Source: Bacteroidales bacterium
GTDB taxonomy: Bacteria > Bacteroidota > Bacteroidia > Bacteroidales > Paludibacteraceae
Reading direction: 5' to 3'
Assembly: GCA_015061185.1 (NCBI GenBank)
Contig: SUWZ01000027.1
Location: 1-44,235 of the forward strand
DNA length: 44,235 nt
The notes under the pieces were generated by a model that was given only the letters and a program-made list of their open reading frames with translations, ran no database searches and was not told the DNA's origin. The position numbers were made by a program, and so were the translations under genes. The first letter of the stretch is position 1. Every line of letters starts with the position of its first letter. Shown piece after piece: positions 23,826-33,598 of this stretch.

Positions 23826-25696
23826 CTTCCCATCAAAATCAAAAGAATATTTATGTCGCTTGGAGAAATTCCCGGAATTCTACTTGCTTGTCCTATTGTT
23901 TCCGGATCAATTTTCTCCAATTTTTGTCTTGCCTCTGTAGAGAGAGATTTTAGTGTAGAGTAATCAAATTTTCCTTTAATTTTGATATTCTCCAATCGTT
24001 GTAACTTATTGGCTATCAATGTTTCTCTTTCAATATACCCTTTATATTTAATTTGTATTTCGCTCGCTTCAATAATCTCTTCTTTACGGTTTGGAATTTT
24101 TTCAAGCGTATTTTTTAATGCAGGAATAGTTTCTGTAAGGATTTCGATGTTCAGTTGAGGTCTCATAACCAAATCAACCAATTTGCATCCATTTTTCAGA
24201 GCAGTTGTTCCTTTGCTTTCAAGAAAATCATTAATATAAGCCGGTTTTATCGAATAATTATTGATGAAATCGGTAATTCTTTCTATCTCATTTTTCTTTT
24301 CGTTGTAAAGGTCAAATCTCTCTTTAGTAGCCAAACCAATTTTATAAGATTTTTCAGTCAATCTACTATCTGCATCATCCTGTCTTAAAAGAATGCGATA
24401 TTCGGCACGAGAAGTAAACATTCTGTAGGGTTCATCCACACCTTTGGTAACTAAATCGTCGATGAGAACGCCAATATATGCTTCGTCTCTATGCAAAACA
24501 AATGGATCTCCGCCATGGCAATTAATGTGCGCATTTATACCGGCAATCAATCCCTGACCTGCAGCCTCTTCGTAACCGGTTGTACCATTTACCTGACCTG
24601 CCAAAAATAGATTTTTTATCAGTTTAGACTCCAAAGTATGATTAAGTTGAGTTGGGTCGAAGTAATCATATTCGATAGCATATCCTGGTCTGTATATCAC
24701 AGCATTTTCCAGTCCTTTAATTGTTTTAAGAGCTTCCAACTGAATGTTGAGAGGAAGAGATGATGAAAAACCATTTAGATAGTACTCTTGAGTTGTTTCT
24801 CCCTCCGGTTCTAAAAATAGTTGGTGTCTCTCTTTTTCGGAGAAAGTCACTATTTTTGTCTCAATACTTGGGCAGTACCTCGGACCAATACTTTGAATTT
24901 GTCCGTTATACAAAGGAGAGTCAGGTAATCCTTTTCTTAAAATCTCATGTGTTATTTCGCTTGTGTAGGTAATATAACAACTCTTCTGTTCTAAGGGTCT
25001 TGGTTTAAAATCGAGGTAAGAAAATTTGTGAAAATCATTCTCTCCATCCTGTTTGTCCATGCAAGAAAAATCGATGGTTCTCCCGTCAATTCTTACCGGT
25101 GTACCCGTTTTCATTCGATCTGTTTTAATGCCATATTGAGCAAGTTGCTCTGTAATTCCGTACGAAGCAGGTTCTGAGATACGACCGGCATGAATTTGAG
25201 TTTTACCGCAATGTATCAAGCCTGTAAGAAATGTACCTGCGGTTAAGATAGCGCACTTACACTCAAACTCAGCTCCCATAGAAGTTATCACACCTTTAAT
25301 CTCACCATCTTTTATAATAAATTGATTTACAGTATCTTGCCAAATATTTAGGTTATCCGTATTCTCCAAAACAGATCTCCACATTTCACTAAATTTTTGG
25401 CGATCAGCTTGAGAGCGCGGACTCCACATAGCAGGACCTTTTGATCTATTAAGCATTCTATATTGGATAGCAGTCATATCTGTGATAATACCACATTGGC
25501 CGCCCAATGCATCAATTTCTCGAACAATTTGCCCCTTTGCAATACCACCGATAGCCGGATTACAGCTCATTTGAGCAATCTTATGCATATCCATGGTTAT
25601 CAAAAGAGTCTTTGACCCAAGATTAGCTGCAGCAGCGGCAGCTTCACATCCGGCGTGGCCGGCTCCAATCACAATAATGTCGTACTTAAAGATCAT
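23822..25696 (-). CDS. mnmG: tRNA uridine-34 carboxymethylaminomethyl-forming enzyme MnmG (GidA)
   Basis: With MnmE, builds the 5-carboxymethylaminomethyl group on wobble uridine of tRNA, using FAD. The Rossmann motif [15 protein letters not shown] lies right at the N-terminus, followed by [13 protein letters not shown]; the C-terminal helical domain ends with [16 protein letters not shown] use the ATG at 25694-25696 (624 aa): an in-frame ATG at 25852 would add 52 residues unlike the family, upstream of the promoter at 25738-25745. It is first in the operon. mnmG is often origin-proximal in bacteria, which agrees with the parS sites. Confidence 0.96.
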   Translation of the reverse strand: MIFKYDIIVIGAGHAGCEAAAAAANLGSKTLLITMDMHKIAQMSCNPAIGGIAKGQIVREIDALGGQCGIITDMTAIQYRMLNRSKGPAMWSPRSQADRQKFSEMWRSVLENTDNLNIWQDTVNQFIIKDGEIKGVITSMGAEFECKCAILTAGTFLTGLIHCGKTQIHAGRISEPASYGITEQLAQYGIKTDRMKTGTPVRIDGRTIDFSCMDKQDGENDFHKFSYLDFKPRPLEQKSCYITYTSEITHEILRKGLPDSPLYNGQIQSIGPRYCPSIETKIVTFSEKERHQLFLEPEGETTQEYYLNGFSSSLPLNIQLEALKTIKGLENAVIYRPGYAIEYDYFDPTQLNHTLESKLIKNLFLAGQVNGTTGYEEAAGQGLIAGINAHINCHGGDPFVLHRDEAYIGVLIDDLVTKGVDEPYRMFTSRAEYRILLRQDDADSRLTEKSYKIGLATKERFDLYNEKKNEIERITDFINNYSIKPAYINDFLESKGTTALKNGCKLVDLVMRPQLNIEILTETIPALKNTLEKIPNRKEEIIEASEIQIKYKGYIERETLIANKLQRLENIKIKGKFDYSTLKSLSTEARQKLEKIDPETIGQASRIPGISPSDINILLILMGR

Positions 25697-25737
25697 ATTT
25701 TTACCTTTTAAAAGGGCATAACACTTCAATATCGTCA

Positions 25738-25745
25738 CAAAATTA
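25738..25745 (-). promoter_or_regulatory. promoter of the mnmG operon
   Basis: TAATTTTG on the minus strand matches TAnnTTTG, giving a leader of about 35 nt and favouring the ATG at 25696. The leader contains CCTTTTAAAAGG, a small palindrome. Farther upstream, AAATACC-CC-GGTATTT (25810-25825) is a perfect 7-bp inverted repeat that could be an operator. Confidence 0.5.
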
Positions 25746-25983
25746 CAGTTTTTTTGTGAAATTGCGAGATTATTAACAAAATATGAACAAGTTTTCAACT
25801 TTATTGAGCAAATACCCCGGTATTTTATGAAATACTTACCATAATTCTTCATTTTATTTTGAGGAGGCTATTTTTCATAATATCTGTAATAAATTTTCTT
25901 ACTATTTCCTACTTTTTGTAAATTAATATATTCTTTTAATGTTATTTTGTTTTATAAAAAGGGTTGAATTGGATAAATTTTGT

Positions 25984-25991
25984 TATTTTTG
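25984..25991 (+). promoter_or_regulatory. promoter of the malic enzyme gene
   Basis: TATTTTTG matches TAnnTTTG, with a TTG minus-33 element at 25964-25966 (17-nt spacer). The leader is about 75 nt. Confidence 0.6.
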
Positions 25992-26074
25992 TGCCGAAAA
26001 ACATATTATGATTTAAAATTAGATAATTTAGTTCGTTGGATAAACGAGTTAAATATCTGTAAAACAATAAAAAA

Positions 26075-28351
26075 ATGAGTGACGAAAAAAAGAGATCTGA
26101 CGCGTTGAAGTATCACGCAGAGGGAAGACCCGGAAAGATTCAGGTTGTCCCTACTAAGCCAACAGCTACGCAAAGAGATTTGGCTTTGGCTTATTCACCC
26201 GGAGTTGCAGAACCTTGTTTAGAGATTGAAAAGGATCCGCAGGCTGCTTATGATTATACTGCAAAAGGAAATTTGGTTGCAGTGATTTCTAATGGTACAG
26301 CAGTACTAGGTTTAGGAAATATCGGTGCCGAAGCAGGTAAACCTGTTATGGAGGGTAAAGGTCTTTTGTTTAAGATTTTTGCTGATATTGATGTATTTGA
26401 CATTGAGGTGAATGAAACCAATATTGACAAGTTTGTTGATACTGTAAAAGCCATTGCTCCTACATTTGGTGGTATTAACTTAGAAGATATCAAAGCTCCT
26501 GAATGCTTTGAAATTGAAGATCGTTTGAAAGCAGAATTGGATATTCCTTTGATGCACGATGATCAACATGGTACTGCTATTATTTCTGCTGCTGCATTGC
26601 TTAATGCGTTGGAGTTGGTAGGAAAAAAAGCTGAAGAGATCAAGTTGGTGGTTAATGGTGCCGGTGCTGCTGCTAATTCTTGTACTCAACTATATATGGC
26701 TTTGGGTGTTAAGTTGGAAAATATTGTGATGTGCGACTCAAAAGGTGTTATTAGTACTAAACGTACCGATTTGAACGATCGTAAGAAACCTTTTGCTACC
26801 AGTCGTGACATTACAACTTTGCAAGAAGCTGTAAAAGATGCCGATGTTTTCTTAGGTCTTTCTGTTGCAGGTGTTTTGACCAAAGAGATGGTTTGTTCTA
26901 TGGCTGAAAATCCAATTGTTTTCGCTTTGGCAAATCCTAATCCGGAGATTTCATACGAAGATGCAAAAGCTTCTCGTCCTGACTTAATCTTTGCGACCGG
27001 TCGTTCCGATTATCCTAACCAAATCAACAATGTGTTGGGATTCCCATACATCTTTAGAGGTGCTTTGGATACTCGTGCCAAAGGTATTAACGAAGCTATG
27101 AAATTGGCAGCTGTTTATGCGTTGGCTGAGTTGGCTAAACAACCTGTTCCTGATGTAGTTAGCATTGCTTATAACAACAAAAAGATGAAGTTCGGTCGTG
27201 AATATATTATTCCTACTGCATTGGATCCTCGTCTTTTGGAGACAGTTGCTCCTGCTGTTGCTGAAGCGGCTATGAAATCGGGTGTGGCTCGTCGTACAAT
27301 CGAAAATTGGGATGAGTATAAAGAGCAATTGCGTGCTCGCATGGGATTGGATAACAAATTCCTTGATGCTTTGACTGTTACTGCTAAAGCTAACCCTAAA
27401 CGTGTTGTCTTCACTGAAGCTAACAATGTGAATACTTTGCAAGCTGCTTCTATCGTGAAGAAAGATGGTATTTGTATTCCTATTTTGTTGGGTAATGAGG
27501 AGAGAATCTCTAAAATTGCTGCAGAAAATAATATTGATATTTCAGGAATAGAAATCGTAAATCTTCGTCATGATCGCGAGGAAGAACGTCGTAACCGTTA
27601 TGCTGCTTATCTATCAGAAAAGTTGTGTAGAAAGGGATATACATACATTGAAGCTAACGAGAAGATGTATGATAGAAACTATTTCGGTACAATGATGGTG
27701 GAAACCGGTGATGCTGATGCAATGATTACCGGTGTTTATACCAAATATACAGATGCGGTTAAACCTGCTTTAGAGATTATTGGTACACGCGAGGGTGTTA
27801 ATCATATTGCTGCATTGAACATCATCAATACTTCTAAGGGTATTTTCTTCTTTGCTGATACTTTGGTTAACAATCGTCCTTCTAAAGAGACTTTGGAAGA
27901 GATTGCTGTATTGACAAACCAAACAGTGAAGTTGTTCAATGAACATCCGGTTATTGCAATGTTGTCTTATTCCAACTTTGGTGCTGATACTACAGGAAGC
28001 CCTTGCACTGTACACGAGGCAGTTGAGTCTATTCACCAAAATCATCCTGAAATTCTTATTGATGGTGAAATGCAAGTTAATTTTGCTCTTAATAAGAAGT
28101 TGCGTGATGAGAAATTCCCATTCTCTAAACTGAAAGGACAAGATGTTAATACATTCATTTTCCCTAATTTGAATTCTGCCAATATCGCTTATAAAATGAT
28201 GTTGGAGATGGGATTAGCTGAAAATATCGGTCCTGTTCAAATGGGATTAAAGAAGGCTGTTCATGTGTTGGATGTGGAAAGTTCTGTTCGCGATATCGTA
28301 AATATGACAGTGATTGCAGTTATTGATGCTCAAATCAACGAGACGAAGTAA
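26075..28351 (+). CDS. maeB: NADP-dependent malic enzyme with C-terminal phosphotransacetylase domain
   Basis: Oxidatively decarboxylates malate to pyruvate, producing NADPH. The 758-aa product is the long MaeB form. Residues 1-430 are the malic enzyme ([30 protein letters not shown], the nucleotide-binding [12 protein letters not shown] and [10 protein letters not shown]). Residues about 440-758 resemble phosphate acetyltransferase ([29 protein letters not shown]), which in characterised MaeB proteins is usually regulatory, sensing acetyl-CoA. Codons are G/T-rich. It has its own promoter and a very strong terminator. Confidence 0.95.
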   Translation: MSDEKKRSDALKYHAEGRPGKIQVVPTKPTATQRDLALAYSPGVAEPCLEIEKDPQAAYDYTAKGNLVAVISNGTAVLGLGNIGAEAGKPVMEGKGLLFKIFADIDVFDIEVNETNIDKFVDTVKAIAPTFGGINLEDIKAPECFEIEDRLKAELDIPLMHDDQHGTAIISAAALLNALELVGKKAEEIKLVVNGAGAAANSCTQLYMALGVKLENIVMCDSKGVISTKRTDLNDRKKPFATSRDITTLQEAVKDADVFLGLSVAGVLTKEMVCSMAENPIVFALANPNPEISYEDAKASRPDLIFATGRSDYPNQINNVLGFPYIFRGALDTRAKGINEAMKLAAVYALAELAKQPVPDVVSIAYNNKKMKFGREYIIPTALDPRLLETVAPAVAEAAMKSGVARRTIENWDEYKEQLRARMGLDNKFLDALTVTAKANPKRVVFTEANNVNTLQAASIVKKDGICIPILLGNEERISKIAAENNIDISGIEIVNLRHDREEERRNRYAAYLSEKLCRKGYTYIEANEKMYDRNYFGTMMVETGDADAMITGVYTKYTDAVKPALEIIGTREGVNHIAALNIINTSKGIFFFADTLVNNRPSKETLEEIAVLTNQTVKLFNEHPVIAMLSYSNFGADTTGSPCTVHEAVESIHQNHPEILIDGEMQVNFALNKKLRDEKFPFSKLKGQDVNTFIFPNLNSANIAYKMMLEMGLAENIGPVQMGLKKAVHVLDVESSVRDIVNMTVIAVIDAQINETK

Positions 28352-28370
28352 TTGTAATTAACATACAATT

Positions 28371-28409
28371 AAGGGAGTGTGTCTGAATATAAGTTTGACA
28401 CACTCCCTT
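28371..28409 (+). terminator. terminator of the malic enzyme gene
   Basis: AAGGGAGTGTGTC (28371-28383) pairs perfectly with GACACACTCCCTT (28397-28409) around a 13-nt loop, followed by TTTTATTTT. Confidence 0.92.
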
Positions 28410-28437
28410 TTTATTTTGAAGGATGATTTTAATTGCT

Positions 28438-28623
28438 GAGTGAAATAAATTCAAAAATTCCTGAAATGAATTTATAGAACACTCCTTAAAAAAACTCTCA
28501 AATGGGCTCGAAATAAAATTTAAATAACTTTTGAATTGCCTAAATTAATCAAATAGTACCGAAAAGTTTATCACCTGCAATTTATGCTTGTTTAATTAAA
28601 AACGATGAATTTAGTGAACTCCC
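28438..28623. repeat. rearranged copy of the intergenic repeat family (copy A)
   Basis: Three blocks shared with the copies at 36 and 39 kb lie in a different order. First is one end of the inner element with its GAATTTATAGAAC core (28468-28480). Next is one arm of the outer element (about 28490-28531, with CTCGAAATAAAATTTAAAT). Last is the other inner-element end, reversed (about 28536-28623, with the GAAAAGTTTATCA block). It lies between the malic enzyme terminator and the 3' end of the lipid kinase gene. Confidence 0.6.
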
Positions 28624-28633
28624 TTTCCCTCCG

Positions 28634-29506
28634 TCATATTATAATCTTTAATCCATTATGTACGATTTCAACGTGTATCTCTTTGCCTAAATTTACTGCC
28701 TCTCCATCGATATGAAATTCGCCTTCATTTTCCCTGATTAAAGTGGCTGATTTGGCCCTGAGTATTGAGATATGTCTGCTTTTGTCTATCTGTTTTTTAA
28801 ATAGCAGATAGGCTAATTTGGGTATAGAGTAGATAGGGAATGTGTCTAAAATGCAAATATCCATAACTCCATCTTGTGTGCTGGCATGTGGCGCAATATA
28901 TGCCATATTACCATATTGTGAAGCATTGGCAAATGTTACAAGAAATGCTCTTCGAGAAAATGAAAAACAGTCGAGATTGATTTTATAAAAATTGGAATGA
29001 TAGCCAAAATATTCTTTAACAATGATTTTCAGGTACGACAAGAAACCTCTTTTTTTGGTGGTCGCAAAAGAGTGACTGATGTGGGCATCAAAACCGGTTC
29101 CGCAGGTACAGAAAAATTTCTTATTGTTGACAATCCCATAGTCAATCACCATTTCGTTTCCATGATTGATTTGCATTAAGGCAAGTCGCGGAGTCATCGA
29201 ATAGCCTAAATGCCTTGCCAACCCATTCCCGGAGCCATAAGGGACAATGGCAAATGCAGTATCGGAATGTACCAGTCCGGAAGCAATTTCGTTCATTGTT
29301 CCATCTCCGCCACAAGCAACCACTACATCATAATTCTCTTTAACAAACACTTTGGCCAATTCGTAGCCATGTCCTGCATATTCGGTGAATGTAATCGTTG
29401 GCTTTTCCCATTTGTCATCGATTACCTCGCGAATTAGTTCCGGAAGTTCTTTCTTTCCTGATGTTCCCGACTTTGGGTTGATGATAAATGCAATTTTTTT
29501 TTTCAT
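28634..29506 (-). CDS. diacylglycerol/lipid kinase family protein (YegS/DgkB-like)
   Basis: A 290-aa member of the DAGK catalytic family, predicted to phosphorylate a lipid with ATP. The N-terminus shows IINPKSGTSGK. The nucleotide-binding GGDGTMNE motif is at residues 66-73, followed by VPYGSGNGLARHLGY, both diagnostic. The C-terminal beta-sandwich includes THE lipid-kinase pattern EFHIDGEAV. The substrate (diacylglycerol, sphingoid base or other lipid) cannot be told from sequence. It is divergent from the DUF2851 gene. Confidence 0.9.
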   Translation of the reverse strand: MKKKIAFIINPKSGTSGKKELPELIREVIDDKWEKPTITFTEYAGHGYELAKVFVKENYDVVVACGGDGTMNEIASGLVHSDTAFAIVPYGSGNGLARHLGYSMTPRLALMQINHGNEMVIDYGIVNNKKFFCTCGTGFDAHISHSFATTKKRGFLSYLKIIVKEYFGYHSNFYKINLDCFSFSRRAFLVTFANASQYGNMAYIAPHASTQDGVMDICILDTFPIYSIPKLAYLLFKKQIDKSRHISILRAKSATLIRENEGEFHIDGEAVNLGKEIHVEIVHNGLKIII

Positions 29507-29526
29507 AAAAAAATAGAAATTATAGG

Positions 29527-29534
29527 CAAAGTTA
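29527..29534 (-). promoter_or_regulatory. promoter of the lipid kinase gene
   Basis: TAACTTTG on the minus strand matches TAnnTTTG, about 21 bp before the ATG. Confidence 0.5.
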
Positions 29535-29623
29535 TGAAAAAATTACCATATTTGCTCCAAGTTTTGTAATGCATGAATTGAGTATATGTTCTCAATTTAT
29601 TTTTTTTTATTATATTTTAATCT

Positions 29624-30904
29624 ATGAAAGAAGAATTTCTACACTATGCTTGGCAGTATAGGTTGTTTGCGCAGGAAAATCTGAGGACAACAGATGGCGA
29701 ATCGTTAACCATTGTCGATGTGGGTCAAAAGAACGTAGATGCAGGGCCTGATTTTTTTAATGCAAAAGTTGTAATTGGTAACACGTTATGGGCGGGGAAT
29801 GTAGAGATTCATTTAGCTGCTTCTGATTGGTATCAACACTCTCATCACGAAGATTTTTGTTATGATACTGTCATTCTTCATGTTGTATGGCACTCTGATA
29901 TTGTTGTACATCGTAAGAATGGGGAGACTATTCCTCAATTGGTGCTTCCTATTTCGCATGAAGCTATCAAACGAAAAGGATTATTGGATTTGGGTGGATG
30001 TTGGATCAGATGTGAAAAATTCTGGAACGAATTGAATCCGCAATTTCTTGACATTCAATTAAGTAAAGTACTGTATGAAAGATTACAACGAAAATCTGAA
30101 GAGGTGTTTCTATTGCTTAAATCAACTAAAAATGATTGGGAAGAGGTCTTTTACAGAATTCTTCTAATAAGTTTTGGTTTGCATGTAAACTCGCTCCCAT
30201 TTGAGCAACTTTCAAAGTCGTTACCGCTTGCTTATTTACGAAAACATCGCGACAATTTGTTTCAACTCGAGGCATTGCTTTTGGGACAAGCCTCTTTGTT
30301 GGATTGTGAAAATTCTGATGAGTATCAAAAACTTTTAAAACGTGAGTATTGTTTTTTTAGTAGTAAGTTTGATTTATCTCCTATTGATAAAAATCTTTGG
30401 AAATTTTCAAGAATGAGACCATCTAATTTTCCAACAATTAAAATTGTGCAATTTGCGTCGTTGCTTCATCATTCAGACAAGTTCTTTTCCAACTTGTTAT
30501 CAGCCACTGATGTTGAGAGTATAAGGAGAATGTTCAGATGTACACCTTCTGCCTATTGGGATACGCATTATCAGTTGGGGAAGCCATCTGTTTATCGGTC
30601 CAAACAAATAGGAGAGAGCATGATAGATCTTTTGATTATAAATGCAGTGATTCCGGTATTATTCACCTATGCGCAACAAAAGGAGGATGAGTTGCTGATG
30701 GAGCGTGCATTCTCTTTTTTAGAAGCCCTTTCGGCTGAGCAAAATTCTATAGTGGATGGATGGAAAAATTTAGGAGTTGGTGTCGATAACGCATATAGAA
30801 GTCAGGCTTTAATAGAGCTGAAACGACAATATTGCGATTTGCATAAATGTTTAAGATGTAGTATAGGACATGCTTTGCTTACCACATCAAAATCAACCAA
30901 ATAA
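29624..30904 (+). CDS. DUF2851 family protein
   Basis: A 426-aa cytosolic protein of a family largely confined to Bacteroidota; function unknown. The N-terminal part is the most conserved (EEFLHYAWQYRLF, VDVGQKNVDAGPDFFNAKVVIGNTLWAGNVEIH), followed by a histidine-rich SDWYQHSHHEDFCYDTVILHVVWH. The H-x4-HH and D/H residues there could bind a metal, but this is inference. A C-terminal pair of cysteines occurs in HKCLRCS. No signal peptide. The outer repeat element lies just downstream. Confidence 0.88.
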   Translation: MKEEFLHYAWQYRLFAQENLRTTDGESLTIVDVGQKNVDAGPDFFNAKVVIGNTLWAGNVEIHLAASDWYQHSHHEDFCYDTVILHVVWHSDIVVHRKNGETIPQLVLPISHEAIKRKGLLDLGGCWIRCEKFWNELNPQFLDIQLSKVLYERLQRKSEEVFLLLKSTKNDWEEVFYRILLISFGLHVNSLPFEQLSKSLPLAYLRKHRDNLFQLEALLLGQASLLDCENSDEYQKLLKREYCFFSSKFDLSPIDKNLWKFSRMRPSNFPTIKIVQFASLLHHSDKFFSNLLSATDVESIRRMFRCTPSAYWDTHYQLGKPSVYRSKQIGESMIDLLIINAVIPVLFTYAQQKEDELLMERAFSFLEALSAEQNSIVDGWKNLGVGVDNAYRSQALIELKRQYCDLHKCLRCSIGHALLTTSKSTK

Positions 30905-30921
30905 ATTTTAAGAAGCTTCTA

Positions 30922-31116
30922 AGAAGCTGTTTAAATTTTATTGAAAAAAAACACTTTAGAGTTTCACTCTCTTATTTTCGGCATCTTTGAGATTCTTTTT
31001 AATCTATTTTTATTATTCTTTTTTGATAATAGTCCACTATTAACGGCAAAAAAATAATAAAAATAACCTTAAAAATCTCTCTCAAATATGCTCGAATTAA
31101 AATTTAAACAACTTCT
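30922..31116. mobile_element. intact copy of the outer MITE-like element (copy B)
   Basis: 195 bp bounded by inverted ends AGAAGCTGTTTAAATTTTAT (from 30922) and its near complement ending ACAACTTCT (31116). The two arms differ. The left arm has the GTTTCACTCTCTTATTTTCGG block; the right arm, reversed, has CGAGCATATTTGAGAGAG. The centre is the perfect palindrome TAATAGTCCACTATTA (31027-31042). No coding capacity. The second copy, at 39190-39585, is inverted and interrupted by the inner element. Confidence 0.65.
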
Positions 31117-31157
31117 AAAAAGTATCCGAAATAAATTATGACAATAAAATAAAATAG

Positions 31158-31165
31158 TAATTTTG
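31158..31165 (+). promoter_or_regulatory. promoter of the acetyltransferase-like gene at 31186
   Basis: TAATTTTG matches TAnnTTTG, followed by a leader of about 14 nt. Confidence 0.55.
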
Positions 31166-31185
31166 CACTCACTAAAATATAAGTC

Positions 31186-32304
31186 ATGGTAACAATAAAG
31201 AAGGTTGAAAATCGAAAAGAACTTAAGATGTTCATTCGTTTTCCTTATGAATTGTATAAAAACAATCCGTATTGGGTTCCTCCATTAGAGATGGATGAAA
31301 TGAACACGTTGAGGAAAGATAAAAATCCTGCTTTTGAACATTGCGATGCGGAGTATTGGTTAGCCTATAAAGAGGGGAAAATTGTAGGGCGTATAGCCGG
31401 AATTATCAATTACCTTGCCAATGACAAGTGGGGGAATAAGGTGCGTTTCGGCTGGATTGATTTTATAGATGATTTTGAGGTAGTTCGATTACTTATATCT
31501 GCTGTGGTAGAGTGGGGGAAGAGCAAAGGAATGATGGAGTTGCACGGACCTTTGGGCTTCAATGACATGGATAAAGAGGGATTATTGGTTGATGGATTCG
31601 ACAAACTGCCAACAATAGCCAATATTTATAATTATGCCTACTATCCCAAGCTTTTAGAAAAGATGGGCTTGGAAGGTGCTGAAGATTGGATACAATACAA
31701 AATGCCTGCCTCTCAGACGGTTCCGGATAAAATCGAGAGAATCAATAAAATGATTGAGGAAAAGTACAAATTGAAAACGATTGTATTTGAGCGAAAGAGA
31801 GATTTACTGAAATATGGCAAATCAATGTTCAGGACGCTCAATTCTTCTTTTTCAGAACTGTATGGATTTTCTCCACTATCCGAAAAAGAGATAGAATCGA
31901 TAATTGCCACCTACTTCACATTTGTTAATCCTAAATTGATTTGTTTTGTATTGGATGAAAACGATGAAGTCATTGGATTTGGAGTCAGTATTCCGAGTCT
32001 TTCTAAGGCATTTCAAAAAGCTAAGGGTAAATTATTCCCTTTTGGTTTTATTCATTTGTTAAGGGCCATGAGAAATACAGATGAGATAGATTTATATTTA
32101 AATGGTGTTCATCCTAATTGGCAAAAAAGGGGTATTCATTCTCTCTATTATTCTCGGTTGAATCATGCTTACATAGATAATGATGTGAAGGTAGCAATAA
32201 CAAATCCACAGTTAGAAAGCAATTTAAATGCTGTGTCGGTTTGGAATAACTATGAGAAGGAGTTATACACCCGACGCAGATGTTATTCAATGTCATTATT
32301 ATAA
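31186..32304 (+). CDS. GNAT-like N-acetyltransferase family protein
   Basis: A 372-aa protein conserved in Bacteroidota and usually annotated as an acetyltransferase or hypothetical protein. The N-terminal half (VENRKELKMFIRFPYELYKNNPYWVPP, AYKEGKIVGRIAGIINY) and the C-terminal half (VLDENDEVIGFGVSIPS, GVHPNWQKRGIHSLYYSRL) each look like a GNAT fold, with WQKRGIHSL near the acetyl-CoA pyrophosphate loop. No substrate can be inferred. The thioesterase gene follows 7 bp after the stop. Confidence 0.75.
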   Translation: MVTIKKVENRKELKMFIRFPYELYKNNPYWVPPLEMDEMNTLRKDKNPAFEHCDAEYWLAYKEGKIVGRIAGIINYLANDKWGNKVRFGWIDFIDDFEVVRLLISAVVEWGKSKGMMELHGPLGFNDMDKEGLLVDGFDKLPTIANIYNYAYYPKLLEKMGLEGAEDWIQYKMPASQTVPDKIERINKMIEEKYKLKTIVFERKRDLLKYGKSMFRTLNSSFSELYGFSPLSEKEIESIIATYFTFVNPKLICFVLDENDEVIGFGVSIPSLSKAFQKAKGKLFPFGFIHLLRAMRNTDEIDLYLNGVHPNWQKRGIHSLYYSRLNHAYIDNDVKVAITNPQLESNLNAVSVWNNYEKELYTRRRCYSMSLL

Positions 32305-32311
32305 GAAAGAT

Positions 32312-32698
32312 ATGGAAAATAGATTAGATGTTTTAAAGAAAGATGCTTTTGCACTCTCCATTGGAATCTCTATTTTAGAGGTGGGAGAAGGATGTGCAAA
32401 GGGAAAAATGGAGATTACACCTACTCATTTGAATGGGGTAGGAACCGTTCAAGGAGGAGCTCTTTTTACCTTGGCCGATTACATTTGTGCCGTTGCGGCA
32501 AATTCTCGGGAGAAGAGTGCTGTTTCGTTGGATGGGCATATAGACTTTATCAAAGCAGTCTCGTCCGGAACGTTAATTGTAACGGCTAAAGAGATTTTCT
32601 TACGAAGAACGATAGCCGCTTACATGGCTGAAATTCGCAGAGAGGAGGATAACGTTTTGGTAGCTACTTTCCAATCTAAATTCTATCGCAAGGAGTGA
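32312..32698 (+). CDS. hotdog-fold thioesterase (PaaI family)
   Basis: A 128-aa acyl-CoA thioesterase-like protein. The hotdog helix and catalytic region read GVGTVQGGALFTLADYICAVAAN, followed by the strand SLDGHIDFIKAV. I start at the ATG at 32312, just after the previous stop and an AAGAAAG ribosome site. A longer in-frame reading from 32228 would overlap the acetyltransferase gene by 77 bp and adds non-family residues. Substrate unknown. Confidence 0.85.
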   Translation: MENRLDVLKKDAFALSIGISILEVGEGCAKGKMEITPTHLNGVGTVQGGALFTLADYICAVAANSREKSAVSLDGHIDFIKAVSSGTLIVTAKEIFLRRTIAAYMAEIRREEDNVLVATFQSKFYRKE

Positions 32699-32856
32699 TA
32701 ATTTTTGAAGGTTGCTTATCAATTTTAGATGAAACGCAAGATGTTATAAATTGTGATTTATACGGGTTTTATCGAATTAAATAATTGCCTTTCTTGTTTA
32801 AGTCGTGAAAAATTGCGAATATTGCATAAGATAATGAATTTTAATATTTTTCAATT

Positions 32857-33570
32857 GTGAGACAATTAATTGGTGTTCTGCTTTTATTTTCTTTCTGTGC
32901 ATGTACTTCTTCTGAAGAAAAAGAGGTTATGCAAGTAGAAGAACTTTCTATGCAACAAGAACAGACAATTGATTTTGAGAGAAACAAAAAACACTCCTCT
33001 TTGTATGGGAAATTGAAGAGAAGTCGTTATTTGAGAGACCCCAATAAGATGCATATTAGAGCAGGGAAAGAATTAGGCATAGAACCTTTCAGGAAGAATG
33101 CAGATTTTTTGGCTGTCAGAGACTCTATCTTAAGCAATGAAATACTACTTTACTTGGAGGATGGGGAGTTCTATCGAAAAAAGAAAATGAGTCATTCTTA
33201 TCCCTATCTTACCAAAGAGGCGATTGATTTAATAAAGGAGTTAAGCGAGAGATTTCAAAAAAACTTAGAAAAGAAGGGGCAAGAAAACTACTCTCTTTTG
33301 ATAACGTCAGCACTTAGAACAGAAGAGAGTCAGAAAAAATTACGTCGCAGTAATCGTAATGCAACAAAAGATACTACGAGCCATCTTTTCGGGGCCTCAT
33401 TTGATGTCTCTTATTGGGATTTTTACCGTAATTCCAACGGTGAAATTTATCGTTATAAGAATTTACAAAAGATTCTTACCAATACCATCAAAGAGTTGAG
33501 AAACGAGAAAAAATGTTTGGTTATTAAAGAGACAGGACACTATTGTTTTCATATTACCGTGATGCAATAA
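32857..33570 (+). CDS. putative lipoprotein, DUF5715 / peptidase M15-like
   Basis: A 237-aa protein that starts at GTG. Residues 1-16 form a short hydrophobic signal ending in FCACTSS, suggesting lipid attachment at a cysteine. The C-terminal half resembles D-Ala-D-Ala carboxypeptidases of family M15. SALRTEESQKKL precedes SHLFGASFDVSYWDF (H-x6-D) and GHYCFHITV, which together supply the zinc-ligand pattern H, D and H. It may act on peptidoglycan in the periplasm. The residue pattern is visible; the activity is inference. Confidence 0.75.
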   Translation: MRQLIGVLLLFSFCACTSSEEKEVMQVEELSMQQEQTIDFERNKKHSSLYGKLKRSRYLRDPNKMHIRAGKELGIEPFRKNADFLAVRDSILSNEILLYLEDGEFYRKKKMSHSYPYLTKEAIDLIKELSERFQKNLEKKGQENYSLLITSALRTEESQKKLRRSNRNATKDTTSHLFGASFDVSYWDFYRNSNGEIYRYKNLQKILTNTIKELRNEKKCLVIKETGHYCFHITVMQ

Positions 33571-33598
33571 TTTATAGATTCTAATCCGAGTTTTCCTT

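Noticed and set aside
25697-25852. N-terminal extension of mnmG from an earlier ATG
   Set aside because: The 52 extra residues do not resemble MnmG and the predicted promoter lies inside them.
26984-27442. 152-codon frame antisense to the malic enzyme gene
   Set aside because: A shadow of biased coding DNA; the product has no family resemblance.
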